Shown here piece by piece: positions 1 through 8,627 of a stretch of 38,993 bases of DNA. Numbering within the stretch: the stretch's first letter is position 1; each line of letters begins with the position of its first letter. A program made the translations under genes and the position numbers. Source of the stretch: Ferruginibacter sp. GTDB taxonomy: Bacteria; Bacteroidota; Bacteroidia; Chitinophagales; Chitinophagaceae. The stretch is taken from NCBI GenBank assembly GCA_025352525.1, contig JANXTG010000171.1, positions 1 to 38,993 of the forward strand. The letters run 5' to 3'. A model generated the notes under the pieces. The model was not told where the DNA came from, searched no databases, and saw only the letters and a program-made list of their open reading frames with translations.

Positions 1-80
1 ATTTTTCCGTCTTTCTCTGTGCGGCGGAGTTTCTTTAATGTCAATACTTCTTCTTTTGTCAAATCTATTGAGTAAGCCAT
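1..80 (-). CDS. N-terminal fragment of an unidentified protein, possibly IS630-type transposase
   Basis: Read on the minus strand, an ATG at 80-78 opens a frame with no stop to the window edge (26 residues visible, starting MAYSIDLTKEEVLTLKKLRR). The charged, helical start with a 'DLTxEE' pattern resembles the beginning of IS630-family transposases, but 26 residues are too few to decide. It is divergent from the phzF-like gene, so the 74 bases between them would carry both promoters. No inverted terminal repeat is visible in the window. Confidence 0.35.
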   Translation of the reverse strand, partial: MAYSIDLTKEEVLTLKKLRRTEKDGK

Positions 81-154
81 ATTTATAAGTTTGGTTACTC
101 AAAAATAGTGATTCGGAATTATTTAAGCAAATTAGTATAAAATTATCAAATTTA

Positions 155-943
155 ATGAAACTCAATCTTTATCAAATAGACGCTTTTACAAATAAAATAT
201 TTGGTGGAAATTCTGCGTGTGTTGTTCCTTTAACAGAATGGCTTGATGACGATATTCTATTAAAAATTGCGCAGGAAAATGCAGTTGCCGAAACAGCTTT
301 TTTTATAAACAGTGGAGAGAAGATACATTTACGTTGGTTTACACAGGAAGTTGAAATGGACTTATGCGGTCACGCTACCCTTGCTTCAGCACATTGTTTA
401 AAAACAATTCTCAATTATATAAGTAACAAAATAGTTTTTGAAACATTAAGTGGAGATCTTACCGTTACTGTTGATAATGATTTTTATAACTTAGATTTTC
501 CTTCCAGAATGCCCGAGCCGGTACTTCTTCCCATAAATATTACACAGTCCTTAAATATTCAACCGAAAGAGGTTTTAAAATCAAGAGATTTTGTATTAGT
601 TTATGATAATGAGACTCAGATTAAAAATATTAAAATTGACAGGAATTCTTTTGATGAAATAAACCTCGGAACAGGTGGAGTAATTGTTACAGCAAAAGGA
701 GATAATTGTGATTTCGTATCTAGATTCTTTACACCTCAGGCTGCCATTTTAGAAGACCCTGTTACTGGGTCTGCACACTGTTCACTTGTTCCATATTGGG
801 CATCAAAACTTAAAAAAAATGAATTATTTGCTATGCAAATTTCAGAAAGAGAAGGTAAATTATATTGTACATTGAATGGCGATAGAGTAATTATCAGAGG
901 ACAAGCAAAAACCTATTCAATTGGTAATTTGTGGATCGAATAA
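155..943 (+). CDS. PhzF family isomerase / phenazine biosynthesis-like protein
   Basis: This 262-residue protein has the two-lobed PhzF (diaminopimelate-epimerase-like) fold signature. Near the N-terminus is YQIDAFTNKIFGGNSACVV; the catalytic-glutamate segment is AVAETAFF, with Glu46. The MDLCGHATLASAH segment lies at residues 68-80, and the C-terminal lobe carries EDPVTGSAHCS at 200-210, including Asp201 and His208. PhzF itself isomerises a phenazine precursor, but most family members have unknown substrates and no phenazine genes are nearby, so a phenazine role is not supported. It is probably cytosolic. The TAAGTTTG at 86-93 could be its -7 element, but the spacing to an upstream TTG (68-70) is only 15 bases. 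It converges with the minus-strand pair at 985-3738. Confidence 0.9.
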   Translation: MKLNLYQIDAFTNKIFGGNSACVVPLTEWLDDDILLKIAQENAVAETAFFINSGEKIHLRWFTQEVEMDLCGHATLASAHCLKTILNYISNKIVFETLSGDLTVTVDNDFYNLDFPSRMPEPVLLPINITQSLNIQPKEVLKSRDFVLVYDNETQIKNIKIDRNSFDEINLGTGGVIVTAKGDNCDFVSRFFTPQAAILEDPVTGSAHCSLVPYWASKLKKNELFAMQISEREGKLYCTLNGDRVIIRGQAKTYSIGNLWIE

Positions 944-984
944 CCTTTCTTATAAACTAATTAATTTTTAAGACAAATTATTAC

Positions 985-2160
985 CTACCAAACTTTACTC
1001 GTTTTTCCGTTTAAAATTTTCATGAAATAAAGACGTTTATTTTCAAAGTAGTCAGGAATTTTTGTTTTCTTATTTACATAAACTGCCTTAAAATTATAAT
1101 CGTTAAATACTTTATAAGCATACTCATTTAAGTGACTCATAAAATCATTCGGATATCTGGTTATTAATCTTGCAAAAATATATACTGATTCAAATCCTTT
1201 ATAAGCCATATCTGAGGGAACACCTTTAAATTTCTTTGCGTATACCTGAATAATTTCTTTTGTAAACGAATTCGCCTTATTGTTAATGAAGGCAGTTGTA
1301 TAGTATACCGGAAAATCTTTTAAAGTTGATTTCTTTAAAAATAAAAACGCATCCCAGTTAGGCATTCCTATTATTTCTATGGGGTAACTTTTTTTTAATT
1401 GGTAAGCTGAATTTACCAAACCCATAGTAAAGGTTTCGTTTAAACTCGCACCAATAATAATTGTTTTGCGATTGCTATCGAGATTGTTCGCAAGTTTGCT
1501 AAAATCATCTTCAAAATTTAATGTCTGAATATTTAGTAAAGGTTTTCCTTCGGTACCATTTATTGATTTAAAATAGTCGGCTATTTTATCTTCCTGTGAG
1601 CCTGTTTTTCTACAAAGAAAAATCTTATCTGTGCCATGACTTTGCAATAAATAACTGTATATAGTTTCGCAATGGGCTTTTAATGTAGGATTTACAATTA
1701 CTAGAAAAGGATTTTCAACAATTCCACCATCATTTGGATAAATAGATGATATAAAAGGGATATTTTTTTGCTTTGCAAATTTAGCCAGATCCAAGAATTC
1801 AATATCTTTTACAGATCCAATTATTAGGTCTAAACTATCGAGTTTGTGATTATTTATTAACCAAGGAATATTATTTAAATTTGCTTTTGAATCAAAAACT
1901 GTAGCAATTACATTTCCATTGGGTAACGGTAAACTGTCTAATGCTATTTCTGCTCCCTGCACAAAATTAAGACCCTGTTGAGTAAATTTTGGAAACTTCT
2001 TACCATAATTATATTCGTTATTTGTAAATACAGAATCCAAATAAAGCGCCGAGAAAATACCAATTCGATACGTTTTTAAGGGAGCCTGTTGTCCAGAGCT
2101 TCTAAAAAAAACCAATAATACAAATCCTAGAATAAATGGTATACTTTTTTTCATGATCAT
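985..2160 (-). CDS. Exported periplasmic-binding-protein-like (type 1) protein
   Basis: This 391-residue protein begins with a basic start and hydrophobic stretch ending near SSGQQ, which is a signal peptide. The body reads like a type 1 periplasmic binding fold of the branched-chain amino acid receptor kind. After the leader it has YRIGIFSALYLDS, then GLNFVQGAEIALDSL, then the second strand region DLIIGSVKDIEFLDLAKFAKQKNIPFISS written here only in outline, and the mid-domain hinge FLVIVNPTLKAHCETI. No ABC permease or ATPase gene is adjacent, so it need not be a transporter component. Similar domains in Bacteroidota also occur attached to LysM repeats, which are absent here. It starts 39 bases after guaA on the same strand and is probably co-transcribed with it. 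Translation could begin at the ATG at 2160 or the one two codons later. Confidence 0.7.
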   Translation of the reverse strand: MIMKKSIPFILGFVLLVFFRSSGQQAPLKTYRIGIFSALYLDSVFTNNEYNYGKKFPKFTQQGLNFVQGAEIALDSLPLPNGNVIATVFDSKANLNNIPWLINNHKLDSLDLIIGSVKDIEFLDLAKFAKQKNIPFISSIYPNDGGIVENPFLVIVNPTLKAHCETIYSYLLQSHGTDKIFLCRKTGSQEDKIADYFKSINGTEGKPLLNIQTLNFEDDFSKLANNLDSNRKTIIIGASLNETFTMGLVNSAYQLKKSYPIEIIGMPNWDAFLFLKKSTLKDFPVYYTTAFINNKANSFTKEIIQVYAKKFKGVPSDMAYKGFESVYIFARLITRYPNDFMSHLNEYAYKVFNDYNFKAVYVNKKTKIPDYFENKRLYFMKILNGKTSKVW

Positions 2161-2199
2161 TTTTTAAAAATCTACCTAGCCAATTAAATACCTTTATAC

Positions 2200-3738
2200 T
2201 CATTCCCACTCAATAGTTGCAGGAGGTTTGCTACTAATATCGTATACAACCCTATTAATTCCTTTTACATTATTTATAATTTCATTGCTTACCTCTGCAA
2301 GAAAATCATAGGGTAAATGTGCCCAATCGGCCGTCATTCCATCTACAGAAGTTACTGCTCTTAATGCAACGGTAAATTCATAAGTTCTTTCATCTCCCAT
2401 TACTCCAACTGTTTTTACCGGGAGTAAAATAGTACCCGCTTGCCAAACTTTATCATACAAATTATGTTTTTTTAAAAGTGATGTATATATAAAATCTGCT
2501 TCTTGCAATAACTGTACCTTTTCTTTTGTTACCTCGCCCAAAATTCTAATAGCAAGCCCCGGACCTGGGAAAGGATGCCTTGCCAGCATGCGGGCAGGTA
2601 TGCCCATTTCAGTACCAATTTTTCTTACTTCATCTTTAAATAAGGAACGTAACGGTTCCACAATTTTAAGATTCATTTTTGCAGGTAAGCCTCCAACATT
2701 GTGGTGTGATTTAATTGTTACTGCGGGACCATGAACAGCAGCAGATTCAATGACATCGGGATAAATAGTGCCTTGACCTAAATAACTGATTCCTGTAATT
2801 TTTTTAGCTTCGTCATCAAACACATCAATAAAACTGCTGCCGATGGCTTTCCTTTTTTCTTCAGGATCCGTTTTTCCGGAAAGGTTATCATAAAACAGTT
2901 GAGACGCATCTACACCCTTCACATTTAGACCCAGTTCTTTGTAAATCTCCAAAACCTCCTCAAATTCATCTTTTCGCAACACACCATTATTTACAAAAAT
3001 ACCATACAAATTTTCGCCTATAGCTTTGTGCAATAAGGTTGCTGCAACTGTACTGTCTACTCCACCGCTCAACCCCATCACTACTTTACTGTCGCCAAGC
3101 TGTTCTTTTAACTTTGCGACTGTTTCTGTAATAAAATGAGCGGCTGTCCAGTCTTTTTTACATTTGCAGATTTTAACTAAAAAGTTTTCAATTATTTTTT
3201 TGCCTTCGGCAGAATGGTACACTTCTGGATGAAATTGTAGCCCGACTATTTTGTTTTCGTTTGAAGCTTCATTTTCAAACGCAGCTATAGCGATATTATC
3301 TGTTTTACCAATTATTTTAAACCCTGATGGTAAGCTTTGCACCGTATCACTGTGGCTCATCCAAACATGTGAGTTATTTATAATGCCCTCAGTAATCAAT
3401 GTTTGTTGTGTAATTTCTAAAGTGGCTCGACCATATTCCCGTTTATTACTTTTTGAAACATGGCCACCATACATTTTGGCTGTTAATTGTGCACCATAAC
3501 ATATGCCCAATATAGGAACTTTCTTTGCAATGGCTGCAATATCAACTTCGGGTGCATCTGCTTCGTTTACGCTACACGGTGAGCCTGAAAGAATTACCCC
3601 TTTAATAGTATCGTCAAACTCTATCTTTTTATTGAAAGGAATTATTTCGCAAAAAACACTGGCTTCCCTTACTACACGGGCAATGAGTTGGGTATATTGA
3701 GAGCCAAAATCGAGTATTAAAATTTTATCTGTCATCAT
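2200..3738 (-). CDS. guaA: GMP synthase (glutamine-hydrolysing)
   Basis: GuaA converts XMP to GMP using ATP and ammonia released from glutamine, the last step of de novo guanine nucleotide synthesis in the cytosol. The 512-residue length is normal. The N-terminal class I glutamine amidotransferase domain has the nucleophile in LGICYGAQL (Cys80) and the HPE dyad in GLQFHPEV (His170, Glu172). The ATP-pyrophosphatase domain has the P-loop SGGVDS at 224-229. The C-terminal dimerisation domain ends in the typical [13 protein letters not shown]. The first two codons are both ATG; homologues usually start at the second (3735). It heads a two-gene minus-strand unit with the binding-protein-like gene. 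Confidence 0.98.
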   Translation of the reverse strand: MMTDKILILDFGSQYTQLIARVVREASVFCEIIPFNKKIEFDDTIKGVILSGSPCSVNEADAPEVDIAAIAKKVPILGICYGAQLTAKMYGGHVSKSNKREYGRATLEITQQTLITEGIINNSHVWMSHSDTVQSLPSGFKIIGKTDNIAIAAFENEASNENKIVGLQFHPEVYHSAEGKKIIENFLVKICKCKKDWTAAHFITETVAKLKEQLGDSKVVMGLSGGVDSTVAATLLHKAIGENLYGIFVNNGVLRKDEFEEVLEIYKELGLNVKGVDASQLFYDNLSGKTDPEEKRKAIGSSFIDVFDDEAKKITGISYLGQGTIYPDVIESAAVHGPAVTIKSHHNVGGLPAKMNLKIVEPLRSLFKDEVRKIGTEMGIPARMLARHPFPGPGLAIRILGEVTKEKVQLLQEADFIYTSLLKKHNLYDKVWQAGTILLPVKTVGVMGDERTYEFTVALRAVTSVDGMTADWAHLPYDFLAEVSNEIINNVKGINRVVYDISSKPPATIEWE

Positions 3739-3743
3739 TTCGG

Positions 3744-3769
3744 CAAATGTAAATATTTAGTCTCTCAAA
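3744..3769 (-). promoter_or_regulatory. Candidate guaA promoter
   Basis: On the minus strand TACATTTG (3751-3744) matches the Bacteroidota -7 element TAnnTTTG, and a TTTG (3769-3766) lies 14 bases upstream, shorter than the usual 19. The -7 element is only five bases from the first ATG, so a transcript from here would be leaderless or nearly so. Confidence 0.3.
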
Positions 3770-3869
3770 ATTTTAAATTAGATTGATAATAATACAGTTT
3801 AAAAAGTTTTTACAAACGGTAGGTATTAAAAAGATTCGTTTACATATTTTTACTTTTAAAACGTGAAAC

Positions 3870-4571
3870 ATGAAATATTTATATTTTTTTATAATTACGA
3901 TTTCAGTTATTAGCTGCAAAAATGGAATCAGGGGAAGCGGAAATTTGATAAAAGAAACACGACAAGTATCGGAGATTACTTCTGTTAATGTATCTGGATC
4001 CATTAAAGTTGATGTAAAAATCGGTTTAATACCATCATTGATTATTGAAGCGGATGATAATATAATGCCCTTTGTTGTAACCAATGTATCAGATAACAAT
4101 TTAAACATTAAACTAAAAGGACTTAATAATTTAAGAAATGCTACAATACATATTCATTTAATTGTACCCGCTATTAAAAAACTTACAACTTCTGCATCTG
4201 CTGAAATAAGAAGTTCTGAAATTCTTACAAATACTGAAAAAGTAACTTTTGTGGCAAGCAGCGGCTCGCTTATAAATGTAAATGTAGATGCACCCGTAAT
4301 TTCTGCAGATGCAAGCAGTGGTGCAGATATCATTTTAACTGGTCGTACAAAAAATTTAACTGCCCAGTCAAGCAGTGGCAGTAAGGTTAATCTAATTGCT
4401 TTGAAGGCAGAAAATGTTTCAGCATCTGCAAGCAGTGGTGCCGAAATAACAGTTTTTGCAAGCGTAGGTATAAATGCAAATGCAAGCAGTGGCGGCAATG
4501 TAAAATATAATGCTGGTGCAGCTTCTGTAGTAAAACATGTAAGTAGCGGAGGATCAGTTAATGCAGAATAA
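3870..4571 (+). CDS. Head GIN domain (DUF2807) lipoprotein
   Basis: This 233-residue protein has a short hydrophobic leader and a lipobox ending in ISC, with the acylated cysteine at residue 16, so it is likely a lipoprotein. The mature part starts with GIRGSGNL, the glycine/asparagine start typical of DUF2807 'head GIN' proteins. A V-x-V-S-G-S-I-x-V-x-V strand follows. The second half is a ladder of repeats carrying the SSG tripeptide (ASSGS, ASSGAD, SSSGSK, ASSGAE, ASSGGN, VSSGGS), one about every 18-20 residues, consistent with successive turns of a beta-helix. The molecular function of the family is unknown. It lies alone between guaA (divergent) and the S10 promoter, so it has no obvious operon partner. 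Confidence 0.88.
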   Translation: MKYLYFFIITISVISCKNGIRGSGNLIKETRQVSEITSVNVSGSIKVDVKIGLIPSLIIEADDNIMPFVVTNVSDNNLNIKLKGLNNLRNATIHIHLIVPAIKKLTTSASAEIRSSEILTNTEKVTFVASSGSLINVNVDAPVISADASSGADIILTGRTKNLTAQSSSGSKVNLIALKAENVSASASSGAEITVFASVGINANASSGGNVKYNAGAASVVKHVSSGGSVNAE

Positions 4572-4676
4572 AATTTTTGAATTATTTTCAACCTATAAAA
4601 ATATCCTAACAAAGAACTTTTATTGGTTTCAAAGAAGTCTATTTTAACTTTTAAAGAAAAAAACATTTAAAAAACT

Positions 4677-4706
4677 TTGCCATTTAAAATACATCTCTTA
4701 CTTTTG
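4677..4706 (+). promoter_or_regulatory. Promoter of the S10-spc ribosomal protein operon
   Basis: TTG at 4677-4679 (in CTTTGC) and TACTTTTG at 4699-4706 match the Bacteroidota primary-sigma consensus TTG / TAnnTTTG, with exactly 19 bases between them. Transcription would start near 4712, giving a leader of about 35 bases before rpsJ. This is the only convincing promoter I found for the ribosomal cluster. Confidence 0.75.
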
Positions 4707-4745
4707 CATTCCAATTAAAAAACGGAATTTTAAAGTTCTTTATAT

Positions 4746-5051
4746 ATGTCACAACGAATCAGAATAAAATTACAGTCTTACGACCATAACTTAGTAGATA
4801 AGTCGGCTGAAAAGATTGTAAAGACAGTACGCAGTACAGGTGCAGTAGTAACAGGACCAATTCCTCTTCCTACTCAAAAGAAAATTTTTACCGTACTTCG
4901 TTCTCCTCACGTAAACAAGAAGGCTCGTGAGCAGTTTCAATTGTGTACGCACAAGCGTTTGTTGGACATTTACACAAGTAGCAGTCGTACAGTAGATGCA
5001 CTAAGCAAACTGGATTTGCCAAGTGGTGTAGACGTTGAAATAAAGGCCTAA
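4746..5051 (+). CDS. rpsJ: 30S ribosomal protein S10
   Basis: S10 sits in the head of the small subunit and, as NusE, joins transcription antitermination complexes. The 101-residue product has the family start [11 protein letters not shown], the central [10 protein letters not shown] loop and the end [11 protein letters not shown], at full normal length. It is the first gene of the cluster, about 35 bases downstream of the predicted transcription start. The usual upstream neighbours rpsL, rpsG and fusA are not present. Confidence 0.98.
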   Translation: MSQRIRIKLQSYDHNLVDKSAEKIVKTVRSTGAVVTGPIPLPTQKKIFTVLRSPHVNKKAREQFQLCTHKRLLDIYTSSSRTVDALSKLDLPSGVDVEIKA

Positions 5052-5055
5052 TGAA

Positions 5056-5078
5056 CCTTCTCCATTATTGGAGAAAGG
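5056..5078 (+). other. Hairpin in rpsJ-rplC spacer
   Basis: CCTTCTCC (5056-5063) pairs with GGAGAAAGG (5070-5078) around a six-base loop, with one bulged A. It starts five bases after the rpsJ stop and has no following T-run, so it does not look like a terminator. It lies in a 124-base spacer, long for a ribosomal operon. Confidence 0.55.
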
Positions 5079-5175
5079 CAAAAGGTAAGTTCTTAAAAGA
5101 AAATTAAACATCCATCTACGGATTGTAAAGCTGAAAAGTTTATACGAATGTAGCGCTGGATAAAAATAAGATACA

Positions 5176-5793
5176 ATGAAAAGTATTATTGGAAAGAAAA
5201 TTGGCATGACCAGTATCTTCGATGCAACCGGCAAGCAAACTGCGGTTACCATCATTGAGGCAGGACCATGTGTAGTTACACAGAAAAAGACCGTTGCCAC
5301 AGACGGATACAACGCTCTCCAGATCGCCTTTGGTGACAAGAAAGAGAAGCACTCCCTGAAATCGGAAATTGCACACTTTGCAAAAGCTAATACAGCTCCG
5401 AAGAAAATAGTAAAAGAAATCCGCGATAGCGAACCAGATGAAAATGTAGGTGAAATTATTACCATAGATATTTTTGCCGAAGGCGATAGTATCGAAGTTG
5501 TAGGTACTACAAAAGGTAAAGGTTTTCAAGGTGTCGTTAAACGTCATGGCTTTAGCGGTGTTGGGGGACAATCTCATGGTCAGCATGATCGTTCAAGAGC
5601 ACCGGGTTCTATCGGTAACTCATCTGATGCCAGTCGTGTATTTAAAGGTATGCGCATGGGCGGTCGTATGGGCGGCGATAGAGTGAAAATGAAAGGACTT
5701 AAAGTAGTGAAAATTTTCGCAGAAAAAAATTACATTTTGGTTAGTGGTTCGGTTCCGGGCCATATTGGTTCAATCGTTTTAATACAGAAATAA
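5176..5793 (+). CDS. rplC: 50S ribosomal protein L3
   Basis: L3 is an early-assembly large-subunit protein that reaches the peptidyl transferase centre. The 205-residue product shows GKKIGMTSIF near the start, GKGFQGVVKRHGF, the loop GGQSHGQHDRSRAPGS, and GGRMGGDRVKMKG before the closing beta-barrel. Length is typical. It follows rpsJ after an unusually long spacer and ends two bases before the rplD start, so L3 and L4 are likely translationally coupled. Confidence 0.98.
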   Translation: MKSIIGKKIGMTSIFDATGKQTAVTIIEAGPCVVTQKKTVATDGYNALQIAFGDKKEKHSLKSEIAHFAKANTAPKKIVKEIRDSEPDENVGEIITIDIFAEGDSIEVVGTTKGKGFQGVVKRHGFSGVGGQSHGQHDRSRAPGSIGNSSDASRVFKGMRMGGRMGGDRVKMKGLKVVKIFAEKNYILVSGSVPGHIGSIVLIQK

Positions 5794-5795
5794 TT

Positions 5796-6437
5796 ATGCA
5801 ACTCGATATAATAAACGCAAAAGGAGAAAAGACCGGAAGAACGGTTGAATTACCGGAAGAAATTTTTGGAATCGAACCAAATGATCATGTTTTATACTTA
5901 GCTGTAAAGCAGTACATGGGCGCTCGACGTCAAGGTACACACAAAGTAAAAACAAGAGCGGAAGTACAGGGTTCGTCTAAAAAACTTCACAAGCAAAAGG
6001 GTACAGGTGGTGCTCGTAAAGGTAATTTACGTAGCCCTATATATAAAGGTGGTGGTACCATTTTTGGTCCAAAGCCGCACAAATATGATATCAAGCTTAA
6101 CCGTAAGGTGAAAGATCTTGCTAAAATGAGTGCACTTGCCTACAAAGCAAAAGAGAACAACATTGTTGTACTTGAAGATTTGGTAATGGATGTTCCAAAA
6201 ACCAAAACCTTTACAGGTGTTCTCAAAAGTTTAAACATAGGTCGTAAAAAATCTTTGTTTGTAGTTCCTGAATACAATGACAATTTTTATTTAAGTCTAC
6301 GTAATGTACCCGGTGTAAATGGAACTGTTATCAGCGATATGAACACATATGATATTCTTAACGCAAATGTTCTGGTATTATCTGAAAGTGCAGCAAAATT
6401 ATTTTCTGCAGAAGTAGAAGAATCAGAAGAAGCTTAA
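5796..6437 (+). CDS. rplD: 50S ribosomal protein L4
   Basis: L4 lines the exit tunnel through a long extended loop. The loop is clear here, from RQGTHKVKTRAEV through KGTGGARKGNLRSP to the GGGTIFGPKPH segment. The 213-residue protein ends with an acidic tail EVEESEEA. In gammaproteobacteria L4 represses its own operon, but nothing here shows whether that occurs in this lineage. It begins only two bases after rplC. Confidence 0.98.
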   Translation: MQLDIINAKGEKTGRTVELPEEIFGIEPNDHVLYLAVKQYMGARRQGTHKVKTRAEVQGSSKKLHKQKGTGGARKGNLRSPIYKGGGTIFGPKPHKYDIKLNRKVKDLAKMSALAYKAKENNIVVLEDLVMDVPKTKTFTGVLKSLNIGRKKSLFVVPEYNDNFYLSLRNVPGVNGTVISDMNTYDILNANVLVLSESAAKLFSAEVEESEEA

Positions 6438-6503
6438 AAAAATAATAAACGAGATGTATAAATCTGCATAATTGCACGTTTGTACATTTGAAAATAAAGA
6501 ATT

Positions 6504-6803
6504 ATGAAACCGTCTGACGTATTAATTAAGCCTGTATTATCTGAGAAAGCTAACAAGCAAGCTGAGAAAATGAACCGCTTCACTTTTATAGTGGACAGAA
6601 AGGCAAACAAACTTGAAATTAAAAAAGCTGTAGAATTGTTTTACGGTGTACAAGTAGAGATGGTTAACACACAAGTTGTTCCATCAAAACTTAAGGCAAA
6701 ATATACCAAAGCAGGTTTTATTGTAGGGCGTAAGCCAGCAAAGAAAAAGGCAATTGTTACTGTAGCTCAAGGTGAAACCATTGACGTATACAGTGCAGGT
6801 TAA
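6504..6803 (+). CDS. rplW: 50S ribosomal protein L23
   Basis: L23 forms the docking site at the tunnel exit for trigger factor and signal recognition particle. The 99-residue product has the family start IKPVLSEKA, the helix DRKANKLEIKKAVE and the YGVQVEMVNT strand, followed by a basic loop. Length is normal. It is separated from rplD by 66 bases with only weak self-complementarity (ATGTA and TACAT arms). Confidence 0.97.
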   Translation: MKPSDVLIKPVLSEKANKQAEKMNRFTFIVDRKANKLEIKKAVELFYGVQVEMVNTQVVPSKLKAKYTKAGFIVGRKPAKKKAIVTVAQGETIDVYSAG

Positions 6804-6871
6804 GAATTAAGATCTCATACATATTATTAAGAATGGCTATCAGCGCCGCAAAGTCTGAAACATAAAATAAC

Positions 6872-7711
6872 ATGCCACTTAGAAAATACAAACCAACCAC
6901 AGCCGGTACCAGATGGAGAATTGGTAACGCTTATGCTGAAATAACAACGAACATCCCTGAAAAATCTTTGCTTGAAGCTCAGAAAAATACAGCTGGTCGT
7001 AACTCTCAAGGGCGTAGAAGTATGCGTTATATGGGTGGTGGAAATAAGACAATGTATCGTCTTGTAGATTTTAAAAGAAATAAGAAAAACATTCCTGCTA
7101 CTGTAAAGACAATTGAATATGATCCAAACCGTACTGCATTTATAGCTTTGCTATCTTATGCTGATGGTGAAAAGCGTTATATTATTGCCCCGGCAGGTTT
7201 ACAGGTTGGTCAAAGTGTAATGAGTGGTGATGCTGTAGCTCCTGAATTAGGAAATGCATTGATGTTTAAAAACATGCCGCTTGGTACCAACGTTCATAAT
7301 ATTGAAATGCAGCCTGGACAGGGTGGTATATTGGTAAGAAGTGCAGGTACATCAGCTCAACTCAGTAACAAAGAAGAAAAATATGCGATTCTTAAAATGC
7401 CAAGTGGTGAGTTAAGAAGAGTCTTAATAAATTGCTACGCAACTGTAGGTGTCGTTTCTAACAGCGATCATAGTTTGGAAAGCGCAGGTAAAGCAGGTCG
7501 TAACCGTTGGAAAGGTGTTCGTCCACGTACAAGAGCTGTAGCGATGAACCCCGTAGATCACCCGATGGGTGGTGGTGAAGGTAGAGCATCAGGTGGTCAT
7601 CCACGTAGCCGTAAAGGTAAATATGCAAAAGGTCAAATTACTCGTACACGTGGTAAAGGATCAGATAAAATGATCATCCAGCGTAAAAACGGTAAGAAGT
7701 TAAGTAAGTAA
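6872..7711 (+). CDS. rplB: 50S ribosomal protein L2
   Basis: L2 is needed for subunit association and peptidyl transferase activity. The 279-residue product begins [13 protein letters not shown] and contains RNSQGRR, the [20 protein letters not shown] segment and the conserved C-terminal [17 protein letters not shown]. This last segment holds the histidine near the catalytic centre. The C-terminal tail is basic, as usual. The start is the ATG after an A-rich stretch (CATAAAATAAC), a common Bacteroidota initiation context. Confidence 0.98.
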   Translation: MPLRKYKPTTAGTRWRIGNAYAEITTNIPEKSLLEAQKNTAGRNSQGRRSMRYMGGGNKTMYRLVDFKRNKKNIPATVKTIEYDPNRTAFIALLSYADGEKRYIIAPAGLQVGQSVMSGDAVAPELGNALMFKNMPLGTNVHNIEMQPGQGGILVRSAGTSAQLSNKEEKYAILKMPSGELRRVLINCYATVGVVSNSDHSLESAGKAGRNRWKGVRPRTRAVAMNPVDHPMGGGEGRASGGHPRSRKGKYAKGQITRTRGKGSDKMIIQRKNGKKLSK

Positions 7712-7770
7712 TTTTCATTGTTAAAATGCTCTGAAATTTTTTAGAGAAATAAACAAAAAACTGATACAAT

Positions 7771-8040
7771 ATGAGTCGTTCATTAAAAAAAGGTCCTTAC
7801 ATAGAAGCAAAGCTAGAAGCTAAAATTCTTGCGATGGCTGAGGGGAAAAGTAAGAAAGGTGTTATTAAGACGTGGAGTAGAAGAAGTACAATTTCTCCTG
7901 ATTTTGTAGGTCAAACCTTCGCAGTGCACAATGGTAATAAGTTTATACCGGTGTATGTTACGGAGTTTATGGTAGGTCACAAATTAGGTGAATTTGCCCC
8001 AACAAGGAATTTTAGAGGTCACTCAAACAAAAAAGGATAA
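7771..8040 (+). CDS. rpsS: 30S ribosomal protein S19
   Basis: S19 binds 16S rRNA in the head of the small subunit next to S13. The 89-residue product has [14 protein letters not shown] at the start, [15 protein letters not shown] in the middle and [18 protein letters not shown] at the end. Length is typical. The following 76-base spacer to rplV is built from short tandem repeats. Confidence 0.98.
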   Translation: MSRSLKKGPYIEAKLEAKILAMAEGKSKKGVIKTWSRRSTISPDFVGQTFAVHNGNKFIPVYVTEFMVGHKLGEFAPTRNFRGHSNKKG

Positions 8041-8042
8041 AA

Positions 8043-8110
8043 GCAGTTAGCAGTTAGTAGTCAATAGTTCGCAGTGAACAAAAAACTAACAACCAATAAC
8101 TAATAACTAA
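8043..8110 (+). repeat. Period-7 repeats and foldback in rpsS-rplV spacer
   Basis: GCAGTTA is tandemly duplicated at 8043-8056 and AATAACT at 8095-8108. The two arms are partly complementary, for example GTTAGT (8053-8058) with ACTAAC (8085-8090). An inner GTTC/GAAC hairpin (8067-8070 and 8076-8079) closes on a five-base loop. The spacer could therefore fold on itself almost completely. It looks like a remnant of the microsatellite-like spacers seen in related genomes; no function can be assigned. Confidence 0.5.
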
Positions 8111-8116
8111 ATAAAA

Positions 8117-8584
8117 ATGGAAGCAGTAGCAAAATTAAATAATGAACCTACATCACCAAGAAAGATGCGCTTATTAGTAGATCTTGTTCGTGGTATGAAG
8201 GTAGAAAAGGCACTAGCTGTTTTGGAGCATAATCCCAAGCACTCGTCAGTTCCTTTACGTAAACTAATTCTTTCGGCCATAAGCAACTGGAAGTCAAAGA
8301 ACGAAGGTGCAGATGAAACTGCCCTAATAGTAAAAACTATTTTCGTTGATGCTGCAAGAGTTATCAAACGTATGCGTCCTGCACCACAAGGTCGTGGCTA
8401 TCGAGTTCGTAAGCGTAGTAACCACGTCACGGTTTTTGTAGACTCGGCAGATGCTATTGAAACAAAAGTAAAAGTTTCTAAAAAAGAAACCGTTATTAAA
8501 GAGGTTGCTCCTGTCGCTGCACCTAAAAAGACAGCAACAAAAAAAGCGGCTCCTAAGAAAAAAGCCAATTTAGAAACCGAATAA
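8117..8584 (+). CDS. rplV: 50S ribosomal protein L22 with Ala/Lys-rich tail
   Basis: L22 contributes a beta-hairpin to the narrow part of the exit tunnel. The core is recognised by [15 protein letters not shown] near the start and [20 protein letters not shown] in the hairpin. At 155 residues it is some 40 longer than the enterobacterial protein. The extra C-terminal part (from about residue 117) is rich in Lys, Ala, Pro and Val, with repeated APKK-type motifs. Such tails are common on L22 of Bacteroidota and other groups and are probably disordered and RNA-binding. Confidence 0.97.
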   Translation: MEAVAKLNNEPTSPRKMRLLVDLVRGMKVEKALAVLEHNPKHSSVPLRKLILSAISNWKSKNEGADETALIVKTIFVDAARVIKRMRPAPQGRGYRVRKRSNHVTVFVDSADAIETKVKVSKKETVIKEVAPVAAPKKTATKKAAPKKKANLETE

Positions 8585-8594
8585 AATTAATATA

Positions 8595-8613
8595 CTTTCT
8601 TACATACAGAAAG
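8595..8613 (+). other. Hairpin in rplV-rpsC spacer
   Basis: CTTTCT (8595-8600) and AGAAAG (8608-8613) form a six-base-pair stem with a seven-base loop in the 43-base spacer. No T-run follows. Confidence 0.4.
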
Positions 8614-8627
8614 GCTAAAAAAATAAT

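Noticed and set aside
944-984. Possible bidirectional terminator between phzF-like gene and the minus-strand pair
   Set aside because: Only a weak CTTA/TAAG pairing in an AT-rich gap. No stem worth calling.
4154-4666. 170-codon minus-strand frame over the head-GIN gene
   Set aside because: It is the antisense of a repetitive gene. The plus-strand product has a lipobox and family features; the antisense product has none.
8043-8110. Possible CRISPR-like repeat in the rpsS-rplV spacer
   Set aside because: Units are only seven bases with no spacers of regular length. It is a simple tandem repeat.
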